Position numbers and translations under genes: made by a program. Shown here one piece after another: positions 34,436 through 46,074 of a DNA stretch of 64,000 nt; the stretch's first letter is position 1, and every line of letters starts with the position of its first letter. The stretch spans positions 59,020,464 through 59,084,463 of the forward strand of contig NC_057917.1 in NCBI RefSeq assembly GCF_018873765.1, in the 5' to 3' direction. A model generated the notes under the pieces. That model was not told the DNA's origin and did not search any database. It saw only the letters and a program-made list of their open reading frames with translations. The DNA comes from Telopea speciosissima. Its lineage: Eukaryota; Streptophyta; Magnoliopsida; Proteales; Proteaceae.

Positions 34436-35031
34436 TAAGGGTGTCAATTGGGTACGGAACCAGGTATTCGGTTCAGATCTGATTCGGTTCCAAACAATGA
34501 CAGTGAGATCCAGATCCGGACCAAGTCTCGAAACGGTTCTAGAATTGAATACTCTATCCATTCTTAGACAGTTCGGTTCGGATCTAGTAACAATTCGATT
34601 CTTGTATTTGTTATTTGGTTATTATATCTGGTTATTATATCCAATTTAAATTTGGTTATGCCATTCGGTTCTTGTTCGGTTCTGATATTCACGAGACAAA
34701 GCATAACAGAAGTTTGAAATCAAAATATATGACTTGCTTAAGTAAAAGAAATATTGATAAAATATTTAATTGAAAGGTTAATTTAACCATGTAACCCATC
34801 AATTAGAGTCTTTTAAACCTACTAAAATATTAGAGTTTTCTGATAATTTTTAAGACGGGCATTCAGTTCAGATCCAGATAGATCAACCAGATAGATGGAT
34901 AGATCCAGATCCGATCAGATCCAATCCGAATCGAATTATAAAGACATTTTTAGATCCAAGACTAAATCATATTAAATTCAATCCAAATCCAAATTCGATA
35001 CGTGGTTATTGGTTACTCATTGACACCCTTA
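34436..35031. mobile_element. hAT-type element (TAAGGGTGTCAAT termini), copy 4
   Basis: It runs from TAAGGGTGTCAATTGGGTA to GTTACTCATTGACACCCTTA. The flanks GAAATTTC (34428-34435) and AAAATTTC (35032-35039) match at 7 of 8 positions, the best target duplication of the group. The right part is the reverse complement of the left part of the copy at 6356. Confidence 0.82.
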
Positions 35032-35269
35032 AAAATTTCCATTGCATTTCCTAAAACGAGTACCTTATCATATTCTTTATCCAATCATAATTTAGTAGTA
35101 TTCCCAACATCTTGGTACCTTATCATAATCAATATAATAAGCTTTTAATTTACCATTGTTTTCAAGTCAAGTCTCCTTCACGATTCAAAAAGAAAGAAAG
35201 AGAGAGAAACGGTCGAGATGGAACCTATTCATTCCCTCCTTTTTAATAATAGGATTTCAATCGGGTGTC

Positions 35270-35272
35270 GGT

Positions 35273-35314
<42 letters not shown>

Positions 35315-35322
35315 ATATACCT
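35270..35322. repeat. (TA)n microsatellite
   Basis: About 20 uninterrupted AT dinucleotides. Confidence 0.95.
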
Positions 35323-35680
35323 GAACGATCATCGCATAAAACAAAAGTCCAGATTACTTGAACTTTGAGAGTTCACATTAATCATCCACCCACCAAGGAC
35401 TCCCCGAACCCATACTCCAAAACCGTGTTCTTCATTAACTTTGGTTGCGGCTTTTGGAGGAGAGAAGTCAACGTTTGGGAAAAATAAGAAATGAATAAGA
35501 GCAGCATGGACTCAACCATGACGGTGGGTAAAACTATCTAGATCCACCCACCTAGCTTCATTAACTGTCCACATAATATTTCACGTGACAGATTAGAACA
35601 TATGGTCTTTTTATTCACATGTAAAATTTCATTTCAATGAATTTAAAATAGGGTGCAATAGTGATTAGAGTATTAATTCA

Positions 35681-35858
35681 GATCGTCTACGGCGCAGCTG
35701 CCCGTAGCGGTTTGTGCGGCATAGATTGGGCCATGAGTGCAATGGCCGTTGTATTCTCGTTCGAGCAAGGCGTTTGGGTAGGGATAAGACAGTTTTTGTG
35801 AGTGCGACTTGGTCTGGACCGCTCAGTTCACTACGGACAGCGCACCGTAGAGGATTTG
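35681..35858. repeat. Foldback element with TAGAGGAT end
   Basis: GATCGTCTACGGCGCAGCTG with CAGCGCACCGTAGAGGATTT, and CCCGTAGCGG with CCGCTC...CTACGG, form the stem. The centre has CAAGGCG, GGGTAGGGATAAGACAGTTTT. Confidence 0.75.
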
Positions 35859-35922
35859 GATGCTTAGAATATGCATGGACATAAATAGGAATGATTGCAT
35901 GTCAATACATGACAGAGTGGAT

Positions 35923-36175
35923 CATGGTTTTAGTGCATGGTATCGAAATAGTTATCGGTCAATTTGATAACCAATATGGTATTGGATCGGTATCGACACA
36001 GATCCGCTATAGTAGACAAATTTGTCCTTGATTTTTCTTTAAAAATGGGTTTTTTTAATACTATTTTAACCATTGTTCGTACCTTGTCACCGGTACGGTA
36101 TTGACATAGTATCAGGATTGATCACTTGCAAAACCGGTACGTATTGTCCGATTCGATACCGATTCCTCAAACCAT
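35923..36175. repeat. MITE-like repeat with ATGGTTTTAG / AAACCAT ends, copy 2
   Basis: ATGGTTTTAGTGCATGG at the left and CCTCAAACCAT at the right; body rich in GGTATCGA, CGGTACGGTATTGAC, and TTTTTCTTTAAAAATGGGTT. Confidence 0.65.
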
Positions 36176-36629
36176 GGAGTGGATGTGAAATTTTGGGAAA
36201 GGGTTCTCTTAGCAAACAACATAGAGGAGCTCACAAATAAGGTGTAACAAACATTGGAGGGTAACGAAGTTATTTCATGTGAGGAGGAGAAATTGATACG
36301 TAGGTGCTAGTGTACCTTACCCCAGCTACGACGTAGAGAACTTTTTCCCTAATTTTAATTAGACTATGACATGACTAAACTCTAATATACTAAACCAAAC
36401 CATATATGATTATAGAGGAAGAACTGGGCATAGTGATAGCGCACCGCAAGTGCCCAAATAGTGTTATCTCGAATTAATCAAAAATAATTATATCATCATT
36501 TTGTGCTGCACAAAGAAGATATATCGATTTCATAAGCTAAAAAATATACCCAATCGACCATGAAACCTTCACACAGAATCCTATACTTGCCGTTCTAAAC
36601 CCCTCAAATAAAACTTGGTGATATAAATC

Positions 36630-36785
36630 ATGGTTTTAGGACACGGTTCAATATGGTATTAGCATGGATCAACCGTATCCAACAAGTTAAATCCTAATGT
36701 TTTTTTTAAAAATGATTTTTTAACTGTTTTACCCTTTATTTGTATACAAAGTGTCCGATATGAGGGAGTCGATACCTTAAACCAT
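36630..36785. repeat. MITE-like repeat with ATGGTTTTAGG / CCTTAAACCAT ends, copy 3
   Basis: Short version (156 bp) of the repeat at 35923, with AATATGGTATTAGCATGG, TTTTTTTAAAAATGATTTTT and GTCGATACC. It lies about 950 bp upstream of WRKY gene 1. Confidence 0.65.
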
Positions 36786-37275
36786 GATAGAAATAGAATG
36801 AATTTAACCCTTGTTGGCTCATAGTCACAGCAACTCATCGTGTTGTAAACAATTCGATACAATTTGCCCACCAAAAACAAAATGATTTTATCATTGGATT
36901 ATTGTTTAGATTGGCAATGGGCAATGGGCAATGGCCCCACCAGATCGATGGATGGACCGGACGTACATCAAAATTAAAAAAAGGCATATATATAGTATAA
37001 TTTAAAAAGAAAAAGTCAATAATATCATTAATAAATAATGCATGAATAAGAAAGCGAAAAAAGAGTTGAAAACGTGATGAGTAAGAAAACCATGTCTCAT
37101 TATTATTAAAGTCGGGAACAAAGAAGGGTATAATGGGTACAGCCGTCCAAATCTCCTCCAATGGACAGATAAGAAAGAGCTGTTATTATTGTGAGACAGT
37201 GATGCAGAGAACTAGAAAGAGAGAAAGAGAGAAAGAGAGGCTTCTATGCTGTTTGCATTATATGGCTGGGCTGGC

Positions 37276-37281
37276 TTGACT
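37276..37281 (+). promoter_or_regulatory. W-box in the WRKY gene 1 promoter
   Basis: TTGACT, the core WRKY-binding element, 456 bases before the ATG; an inverted copy (AGTCAA) is at 37014-37019. Group IIa WRKY genes are known to bind W-boxes in their own and each other's promoters; whether these sites are used is inference. Confidence 0.45.
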
Positions 37282-37338
37282 TTGAAACTTCAAGGTTGAA
37301 CTTGAATCATTTCAACCGACTTGAGAAGAGACTTCGGA

Positions 37339-37341
<3 letters not shown>

Positions 37342-37378
<37 letters not shown>

Positions 37379-37388
37379 AGAGAGTCCC
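37342..37388. repeat. (CT)n tract followed by (AG)n in the WRKY gene 1 promoter
   Basis: About 16 CT units run into ATAGAGAGAGAG, an inverted simple repeat able to fold. It lies about 230 bases before the TATA box; CT-repeats in this position are common in plant 5' regions. Confidence 0.85.
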
Positions 37389-37608
37389 CCATAATACTTT
37401 ATTAAATAATTTATACCTATTTATTTATTTATGGGGCTATCGAAATACCTCACCCCTCATGTCATCATCCAATATGTATTTAAAAGTAAATAGGCCCCAC
37501 TGGCGTGCCTTTGATGACAAAATTGTCTTCTCTCCTCTCTATGGCTGACGTTCAAAGCTGATGTCCACCTCTATTTCCTGCAACTCTCCTTCCTTCTTTT
37601 TTTCCCCC

Positions 37609-37616
37609 TATAAATA
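37609..37616 (+). promoter_or_regulatory. TATA box of WRKY gene 1
   Basis: TATAAATA, 121 bases before the ATG at 37737, in a pyrimidine-rich context. Confidence 0.65.
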
Positions 37617-37736
37617 CATAAACTATTTTTCTGTTACCCCAGTTTCCACATAGACAGCGCTGCTTCTACTTTTCTCATCATAACCCAATTTCATCTCTTC
37701 CTCTGAAGAAGTAACAAAATAGAAAGACTTGTTCTC

Positions 37737-39047
37737 ATGGACTCAAATTGGTTAGAACTTGGTGATTCTTCTCTCAGTTTCGACATCAATCTCAATTCTC
37801 ATCATGGATTCTTCAATCATCATCATCATCATCATCATCAGAAACAGGAGTTTCAAACTGAGATTGTTAATCCCAGGACTAAACCCTCAGTGCACCAAGA
37901 GGTAAGTGATTAATTGGCCTGATATATATATATAAATATGATTTGGTTGATCACATAGATCTTCTCTAATCTTTTTGTTTCCTACAGGCAAGTTTGTTAG
38001 TAGAGAAGTTGAATCGTGTGAATGAAGAGAACAAGAAGCTAAGTGAGTTACTGGCTTTGACATGTGAGAATTATAACAGTTTGAAGAGCCAAATGATTGA
38101 TTTATTGAACAAGAAGAACGAGAATGAAGGGCTTGCTTCTTCTGCTGCTCCCAAGAAGAGAAAGGCTGATCAAGAGATTAAAGGAGGAAGACATGAAGAC
38201 AATTCTGAGAACAGTTCTAGTACTGATGAAGAATCATCCCAAAAGAGAATAAAGGAAGACATGAAAACAAAGATCTCAAGGGTTTATGTACGCACAAGTG
38301 CTTCTGAGACTAACCTTGTAAGTGTACAGAATTCCATATCTATATATATATATATATACTCCCCTCACCTCCTCCTTCAAGCAATTAACAAAAAATTTTT
38401 TAGTTTAATTGACTTCTGGGTTTCATATTATAGGTTGTAAAAGATGGATATCAATGGAGGAAATATGGTCAGAAGGTCACCAGAGACAACCCATCTCCTA
38501 GAGCTTACTTCAAGTGTTCCTTTGCACCAAGGTGCCCTGTAAAGAAGAAGGTAAATCAAATCTCCACCAAAACTAATACATCTTCTGTTATGCCTTCAAA
38601 TTTGTTGGGGTTATTTATTTGGATACCCTTTCCTAATCTATTAAATTTTTTGTTTGCCTTCTTCTTCAGGTGCAAAGAAGTGCTGAAGATCGAACCATAT
38701 TGGTAGCAACATATGAAGGCGAGCACAACCACCCAAACCCTTCAAGTGCTGAGACAGCATTGGGTTCAAATCATGGTGTAACCGCCGCCCTATGTGGCTC
38801 AATCCCCTGCTCGGCCTCAATAAACTCATCTAGTTCAGGTGGTCCAATGATAACACTAGATCTAACCCAGCCTGCAGTTAATGAAGCAAAGAATTGTAGC
38901 AGCCCAGAATTAAAGTCACCGGCGTTCCAGCAGTTGTTGGTTGAACAAATGGCTTCTTCTTTGTCCAAAGATCCTACTTTCACGGCAGCACTTGCAGCGG
39001 CTATCTCCGGAAGAATTCAAAAGCAATCCGTAGCTGGAAAATATTGA
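37737..39047 (+). CDS. WRKY40: WRKY transcription factor, group IIa (WRKY18/40/60 class)
   Basis: Four exons: 37737-37901, 37988-38317, 38434-38550 and 38670-39047, all GT-AG, giving 329 residues. Exon 1 starts [10 protein letters not shown] and has a seven-His run (28-34). Exon 2 begins with a leucine-zipper coiled coil ([20 protein letters not shown]) and carries a basic PKKRK nuclear signal. The WRKY domain has WRKYGQK at 173-179 and a C2H2 finger C193, C199, H223, H225 (C-X5-C-X23-H-X-H). The intron before VQR is the V-type position known for groups IIa and IIb; the zipper and the C-terminal [20 protein letters not shown] point to IIa. These factors are W-box-binding regulators of immunity and ABA responses that homo- and heterodimerise. 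No defect seen. WRKY40 rather than WRKY18 is a best guess. Confidence 0.93.
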
Positions 39048-39914
39048 TAAAAGAATTTTCTTTGTATTTTGTTTTGAATCTTTGGAGAATCACCTCATGT
39101 AAATAGAACTTGAAAGGGGAATCAAAAAGAGTTGAGAAAAATGAAAATAATTTTTCTTTTAACTTTTTCCTAATTGGAAGGTTAATACATTTTGAATTCC
39201 CAAGTTCCTAACCTTATCGATTCTGTGAACCAAAAATGAAAAATAATTTTTATTTTTCCAGATGCAAACGATTCTATGTAACGTGTTCATATGGGGCAGT
39301 GAGCAAACTGTGAGGTCAGAGAAGCTGCAGTGCTCTTGCTTTATCTAAAGCACAGGGCTGATTGGTAATGTAAATTATCCTCGTTCCTTTTTTTTTTTTT
39401 ATTATTTTTAATTCCAGTATTATCCTCTCCCCCCTTCCGCGCAACTTCTCTCTCTGTCCAAAACCTGCAACTCGAGCAACTTTCTCTTGATGCCTATCTG
39501 GCGCATGGTTTGATGGGTATCGCTATTGGTATTGATATTGATATTGGTATCGGTATCGGTATCGGATCGTTTGTATCGTTTCACCCACCCAGGTAAAGTG
39601 ATCAACCTCATTGTTTTAGGAAAATCAGGGGTAAAACTGTTCAATCTAGAGTCTAGACTGATCAATATTGGTATCATATCGATTATCGGAATAGCCATAT
39701 CCCATCCAATATGTGCACGAAATTCATGATTTGGTGAGCTCCTGCTACGTTTTACTGTGTTCTTCCTTTATGCTATGGATGATTAATTTGCCCTCAAATC
39801 ATGTCATTCCTCTCTGTCTTGTCCTCCTGGTAGCAATGAACTTTTAGCCTTTTACGCACCACAGGCTACCAAGTGCGCATAGATACTTATTCACATTCTT
39901 AGTTCAAATGTTAC
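39048..39914. other. 3' flank of WRKY gene 1
   Basis: Contains the presumed 3' UTR and, at about 39506-39700, a CGGTATCGGTATCGG-rich stretch resembling the ATGGTTT repeat family (weak right end). No gene. Confidence 0.4.
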
Positions 39915-40058
39915 TTTTACTTTTTGGAGATTTTATTCAAGTCTCAACAAGTCCATACATTTTCAATCAATTACACTAGTTGCATGCTTTGATGTACTCT
40001 TGTTTCTCGTAATCTAAGTTTCTAATGAAATTTCAGAGTTACTTCTGAGGTTGGACAA

Positions 40059-40170
40059 ATGTTTTCTTTTTTTGATAAATCAAAGACTATTCATTAAATC
40101 GTATCAAGCACATGAAATCAGAATTACAAGAAAGCTGAATCCACAGAGTGGAAGTAGACTAATCCTTCCT
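40059..40170 (-). mobile_element. Short LINE 3'-end insertion with 11-bp target duplication
   Basis: Flanked by AGGTTGGACAA at 40048-40058 and 40171-40181. The other two segmental-repeat units lack the insert. The T-rich left end is a poly-A tail read on the minus strand. The body (GAAATCAGAATTACAAGAAAG, CAGAGTGGAAG) resembles the 3' end of the LINE at 47670-48090 (GAGTCAGAATTACATAAATC, ATGGAGTGGATAGAAG). Confidence 0.75.
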
Positions 40171-40498
40171 AGGTTGGACAATTAATATCTAGGATTTCTG
40201 ATTGAGAGGTGGGAAAAGAACATACCATCGAATTTTCAGATCTATTACATTCATGGATGCCAGAAGCCAAGCAGAAAAGTTAGAAGCAAAAGGCAGAAGA
40301 AGCTTTCACATTCCTATCCTATATATGGTCTTCTTTTGTTTGTGCATCCTTATCATTTTATAGTCACAGTATTCTTAATGGGAGTGTCTGAATGATCCCT
40401 CTATAGGTTTACTTAAAATTTGATATCCTCATTATTTTTTCAATGAGGTAAAATATGGCAGTTCACATGGAAATTGCATTATATGTTATATAAAGTAA

Positions 40499-40688
40499 GG
40501 GGAAAAGAACACTACTTGATTGCGTGCAATACTCGTCTCTTGCGCCTAGACACATGGCCAACCGAAATGACCGCCACACCCTCACAAAAAGGTGAAAATC
40601 CTTGAGAGTGCGACAATCATTTCGCATTATCCTATATCTAGGCGCAGGAGCCGTGCACCACACACAACCAAGTAGCATTCTCTTTCTC
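40499..40688. repeat. MITE with GAACACTACTTGATTGCG / CAAGTAGCATTCTC ends
   Basis: Inverted ends surround ACACATGGCCAACCGAAATGA and TCATTTCGCATTATCCTA. It lies within segmental-repeat unit 1 and is absent from the other units. Confidence 0.75.
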
Positions 40689-40826
40689 ATAAATTAATTT
40701 TCAACTTTTTGAAAAACATTTTTTAACCCCTAAATTAAATAGTGTATTAAATAACTTTAAAAATAAAACAAGGCAATAAAGTAAAGTCACAAATCCCAAT
40801 CTTACATAGATTAGAGTCAATAGAAC

Positions 40827-41042
40827 TTAGATTAAACGATCAACCATACATCTTCGATTGTTCGATGCAATATCACCATAGTTAAGTGGATAATCTAAGT
40901 GTCTGAGTATCTTGACCCAGGATTCAACAACTTCATAGACACGCGAAACATATGTATTGCTGTCTCGAGTCTTGACATTGAACACTTCAGTTTCCTTTTG
41001 AATATTTTTTTTTGGACTGAGTTTTCCATTATTCATGATCAA
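40827..41042 (-). pseudogene. Unidentified coding-like remnant in segmental-repeat unit 1
   Basis: Minus frame with YVSRVYEVVESWVKILRHLD then YPLNYGDIASNNRRCMVDR. It looks like a piece of a conserved protein (amphipathic, mixed charge) but I do not recognise the family. The unit 2 copy (44996-45196) keeps GIASSKQRCIVDHLMQVL but is frameshifted upstream. Probably a captured or duplicated exon. Confidence 0.35.
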
Positions 41043-41979
41043 AATACAATTTCTTCACCCACCACCTTTATGGTAGTTGGATGGAATTCTTTGGCAGCTA
41101 GCTGAGGATATAGAAACCACCTCGTACCACAGGGGGAATAATTATTACCATTGATTCTCCAAGAATCTTAACATCATAGATAAAGAAAAACTTTCACCTT
41201 TCTTAAAAACCATTTTCAAAAAATACGTTGTATAACATTTGAACTTCCTTCTTAAGACCATCAAATTAAACATCTTGATCTCCTCAGTCATTATGCTATT
41301 ATTGTTTCCTTCTTAAAATATTTTACATTAAATTATAGCAACTTTATCAAACCAAATAGATCCTATAGTCTCTCCAAAAAAAAAAAAATAACCTATTGGT
41401 TTATTTGCATTTGATTATCAAATTGATTGACAGCTTGTTATTGATCTTCCAATGTAATTTCCAATTTAGGACTTAATTTCTTTTTTATTTTGACTGGTTT
41501 GCTCTTCAAAGCATGGCCACACTTTGTTTATGAACTTTTCTTTGCAAAGAGTTCTCAGGAAGATTGTCATTTGGATCGAATTTTACTTTTTGAAATGTCA
41601 ACCTAAAAACCTCTCGTTGAATTGATTCTCTACAACTTGCTTAAAATTGAGATTAGAGATAGATCGACCTTGCGAACCATTTTCTCCACCAAGTAAAATC
41701 TCATTATCACTAATTAAATTAACTACTATAAAAGCAATTGATGATCTCAGTTCCCATACTCCTATTCTTCTTCTAATTCTAAAAATTGAATTTTATGTTT
41801 TACTTAAATTTTAGTTTCGTGTTTTGAAGATTTTATTCTAAATCTCTACAAGATTATTCATTTTCAATCAATTACACTAGTTGCATGTTTTGATGAGCTC
41901 TTGCTTCTTGGATTCTAATGAAATTCCAGAGTTGCTTCTGAGGTTGAACAATTAAATTTCAAGAATCTTAATTGAGAGG

Positions 41980-44473
41980 TGTTGAACACACATTGCAGAT
42001 GGCAGTGACTGTGTGTTGGTTGTCATTGTTGTCAACACAGTGCATGTGTGTTGTTTTGGTCAACACAATGCATCTTGGTGCAGTTATAACGCTCAGGCCA
42101 GTCAAGCAGCATTCTAGTTGAGTAGACATGCTTATGGTAGTGTAGGCAGTGACTGGATTGTATCCTCACCATCCCCAGTAGTTCTTACAGTGTTCACTAC
42201 GACAGTGATATCATTACAGGGGTATGGCAGTGTATACAGAGGTCCCATAGTGTTTGGGAGTTATCCAGGGGCATTTTGGTCATTTGACAGTGTCGTGGCA
42301 TGTTGGCAATGATACTGGAGCGTCCAGGGATTATGTGGCAGCATGAGATTGTTCATTGCAGTGTTTGGATGCCTTATACAGCCTTGGGTGAAGGCTAGGT
42401 GCATTAAGAATATTGATTTTATAGGTTTTCGCACTAGCAGCGTGTTCGTCGGTATTTTTTGAGGGTATATTGATAGAACTGGGTGGAGTATTCTACATGA
42501 ATATTTTAGTTCGTCGAGTCTTCTTTCCATTGGTTCAAACGGTTCGTCAATCCGACGTCAAATGAGGGAGTTATGATTTTTTCCGTTTGGATGCGCAAAT
42601 TAGAAGCAAATCTGGAAAGTTGGATTTCAAATTTTGCTCTCGGCCATCAGCTTAAGATCACTTTTTGGTCTCAGGGGTTTAAATGCAAATAAATATAATT
42701 AATGTCTATGATGACATAAATAAGTGAGGTTAGAGGGGCTCTTTTTGAAATTATCAAAGTTGAAGAGATTTTCAAAAAAAGGAAATCATTACTCTCTCAC
42801 GTGAAGGCTGTGAATGGATGAGTTAAAAAGCTTTTCAAAAAGTCTTTGATTCCATTTAAAAGCTTTTGATTGGTTCTTCAAAAAGTACTTTGGAAACTGT
42901 GCCAATCTCTCTCTACCTTAAGAGAAGTACTTTAATCAATGCTTGATTGAAGATTCCTTTTATGTAAATTCCATTGGTCCATCTAAAAAGGGCTATTTAG
43001 TCTTTTATTTGATCTTTTGTAGAAAGAAGAGAGAAATGGTTCTTCTTCTTCTCTAAAAATGAATAAAAAAGCTTCAGAATCGTGTAGAGAAAAATAGAAG
43101 AAAAAGGGAGAAGGAAAAAGAGAGGAAAAGAGAAGGAAGGAAGAAGAAAAAAAGGGGTTGCAGCCCTAAGCCCTAAGAGGTGTTGTATGATTTGAGTCTC
43201 CTTCTCTATCTCATGTCTCCAGCCCTTCCTTGATGCCATTGATATTCTGAAATCATAGAACCAGAACTTCTTTAGGTGGTTGTAGCCAAGAAGGAAGAGG
43301 GAAAAGAGAAAAGGAAAAAGAAAGAAGAAGGAGAAAGGAAGAAGAAGGAAGGAAGGTTTAGTGCAAAAAGAAAGAAAGGAAGAAGAAAGAAAGAAAAAGA
43401 AAAGGAAAGGAAAGGAAAGGAAAGGAAAAGAAGAGAAAAGAAAAGAAAGGGAAGGAAATAGAAGGAAAAGAAAGAAAAGGAAGAAGACAGTGGTTTCCCA
43501 CACTGCCAGGAACCACTCCAGGACTCCAGTGACAGAGCACACTTGAAGATTTTAGTTCTCCATCAAATTGGGAGAAATTGAAGATTCCAGTGAGCCGCCA
43601 GAGTTGCAGACTCCATCACCGGACATCGGTGATCAAAGACAATTGCATGGTTGTGAGATTTTCTACACTTTATTGCCTGTTGTGTTTGATATCTTGTATT
43701 TCCATTGCATATGCTAGCTAGGTTATCCGCCATAGACCTATGCTATGTGGATTTCATTGTAGGGCATTTGTATAAGCCCAATTATTTTTATTGAGTTGTC
43801 CAGTTGCATCCGGACACGATCTTTGGTTACCAGTGGGTCTTTGGAAAACCATTGGGGTAACACCCTTGTCTCTATACTTAGAGATAGAAGCAGTCGATGT
43901 CCCGAGTCATAGGTGTGATGAAACATCATCTGCCGTGGGTGCGGCTTCTGGGTTTATCTTGGAAAAATTAGTGATGAGTAGATGCTGAGGTCCAAGTGAC
44001 CATTACTCCGTGCACGTAGGCAACTTGCCGAAGCACGTATATCTCTGTGTTGTGGATGCTTGCTTGCTTTGGTTAGAAGTGCCTTTCTGCAGGATGGGTG
44101 TACACACTTGGTAGAGCCTTTGAGTCTGGCTGGGGTGTGTACACGATTTTGTGGTTTGTATTCAGATCCTCCAGTTGTGATTGAGTCAGTGTGCTTGAGT
44201 GAGGATCTCCAACGGTTGACATAGCGACTCTTGGCAAGACTTTGTTTAGCGACTCTTGGCAGCAGATCGGTGATTGTGGTTGTATGTAAGCGTGTCAAGA
44301 TTGCTAGTTAGAGTGTGGTTGTGTGCCTGTTTGCCTTTTAAGAAGACTGTGTGGTTGGTTGCGGTGAGTGTTAAAGATATCAACAGGTGATCTAGGAGGT
44401 GAACCTGCTTGAGGGAAAAGATTTTTATAGTCCACTGATTCACCCCCCTCTCAGTGGCCATCACTGTTCAACA
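41980..44473. mobile_element. Solo-LTR-like element, 2,494 bp
   Basis: It begins TGTTGAACACAC and ends CTGTTCAACA, so TG...CA with inverted TGTTGAAC ends. The flanks are AGAGG (41975-41979) and ATAGG (44474-44478), 4/5 of a 5-bp target duplication. Units 1 and 3 of the segmental repeat give the empty site (GAGAGGTGGGA). Near the 3' end is GATTCACCCCCCTCTCAGTG, typical of plant copia LTR ends. It has no ORF apart from low-complexity frames in a purine-rich tract (43270-43495). Unusually long for a solo LTR; the copia (SIRE-like) assignment is inference. Confidence 0.7.
43270..43495. repeat. Purine-rich (GGAAA/GAAGAA) tract
   Basis: About 220 bases almost free of pyrimidines on the plus strand, with GGAAAGGAAAGGAAAGG iterations. 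The frames it creates on both strands (Lys/Glu/Arg or Phe/Ser/Leu only) are artefacts. Confidence 0.9.
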
Positions 44474-45937
44474 ATAGGTGGGAGAAGAACATCCCATTGA
44501 ATTTTCAGATCATATTCCATTTAATGGATGCCAAAAGCTTGAGAAGACCAAGGCTAACCTTTCTTAGAATTCAAAACCAAGAAAGATCTAAGTATACAAC
44601 TTTTTTGACTACTTCCTAATTCTAGCCAAAAAGTTAGAAGCAAAAGGAAGAAGCTTACACATATATACCTACCTTATGGTCTTCTTTTGTTTGCGCATCC
44701 TTGTCAATTTATCTTGATTAATCTAATGGGAGTGTTTAAATGATATCTCCCTAGCTGTATTTAGAAATTGACACATTCGTTTAATTGTCTTTTGTCTTAT
44801 TCCCAAAATCATTTAATACAGTTTTTTTCAATGAAAGGGTAAAATCTATTATTTCACATAAGAATTGCATTAAATAATTTTTCAATTTTTTGAAAAACCA
44901 TTTTTTTTTACTTAGCATTAAATAATTTGTGAGAATAAATCAAGAGGCAAAAAAAGTGAAGTCGTTACAAATCCCAATCCTAATTAGACTGAAGTCTACA
45001 GAACTTGCATTAAATGATCAACTATACATCTTTGTTTGCTTGATGCAATACCACCATAGTTAAGTAGATAATTGAGTGTCAAATGTCTTGATCCAGGATT
45101 CAACAACTTCATAGACACGCGAAACAATTGCATTGCTGTCTCGAGTCTGTTGACATTGAACACTTTCTCTTTTTGAATGAGATTTCCATTATTCATAATG
45201 AGAAGAAATTCTATTCACCCATGCCACCACCTTTATGGTAGTTGGATGAGACTCTTTGGTAGCTGATTGAGAATATATATTCAACACTTCGTATCATAGG
45301 GGGAATAATTATAATATTCGATTCTACAAGAATCGCATCATTGTAGATAAAAAAAAAATTTCTTATTTCTTGAAAACCATTTTCAAAGAATACGACCTAT
45401 AACATTTGAACATCCTTCTTAAGACCATCAAATTGAACTTCTAGATCGCCCAAGTCGTTATGCTATTATTGTTTCCTTCTTCTTCTTCTTCTTCAAAAAA
45501 AAAAAAAAGGGTTTCCTTCTTCAAATATTCTATATTAAATTATAGCATCTTCATCAAACCAAATAGAACCTATAGGTTTATTTGCATTTGTTTAGCAAAT
45601 TGCAAGGTCTTGAAAATTTTCCTCCAATCACTGTGCTTGAATGATTGGAGGATTGGTACCAAAAGCTGACTGGCATCATTGTTATGGATCTTCCAATGGA
45701 ATTTTTAAGTTGAGGACTTTCTTTTGTTATTGCCTTAGTCTTCTAGTTCAATAGCATTTCCATAGTGTTTTTTTTTTCTTCGATTGATATTTTCATTTGC
45801 TTATTTCATTTTGAAGTCAATTTGAAAATTTGGAAGCTAATTAAATTAACAACTAGACAAGTAATTAATAATCTCAGTGCCCATACATTCGTGTCAGTTA
45901 GTTAAATAACCAGTCAGTCTAGTTGTCGATTAACTAA

Positions 45938-46074
45938 GGCTGTGTTTGGTATGCAATCTTAGAATGCGGTCTAGGTTGATTTTGTATTCCCGAATGATAA
46001 AACAACTATTTTTACCATCTAAGAATGCGAAATCGACTTAGAATGCATTCCAAGAATACATACCAAACACTGCC
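45938..46074. mobile_element. Tourist-like MITE (PIF/Harbinger type)
   Basis: 137 bp with inverted ends GGCTGTGTTTGGTATGCA and CATACCAAACACTGCC, flanked by TAA on both sides (45935-45937 and 46075-46077), the 3-bp target of PIF/Harbinger elements. The interior is AGAATGC-rich. Confidence 0.88.

Larger units (their letters stand above)
39915..41800. repeat. Segmental repeat, unit 1
   Basis: Starts near TTTTCAATCAATTACACTAG and continues through GAGAGGTGGGA, TATGGTCTTCTTTTGTTTG and AACTTCATAGACACGCGAAAC to CCCATACTCCTATT. The same order of blocks recurs in unit 2 and in part in unit 3. Unit 1 has its own insertions (40059-40170 and 40499-40688). Confidence 0.8.
41815..45900. repeat. Segmental repeat, unit 2 (split by a solo LTR)
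   Basis: Matches unit 1 from TTTTCAATCAATTACACTAG (41866) to GAGAGG (41979), then again from TGGGAGAAGAAC (44479) to CTCAGTGCCCATAC (about 45885). The break is the LTR-like element 41980-44473. Confidence 0.8.

Noticed and set aside
43276..43546. Long open frames on both strands (Lys/Glu/Arg-rich plus, Phe/Ser/Leu-rich minus)
   Set aside because: They arise from a purine-only tract that contains no stop codons; composition alone explains them.
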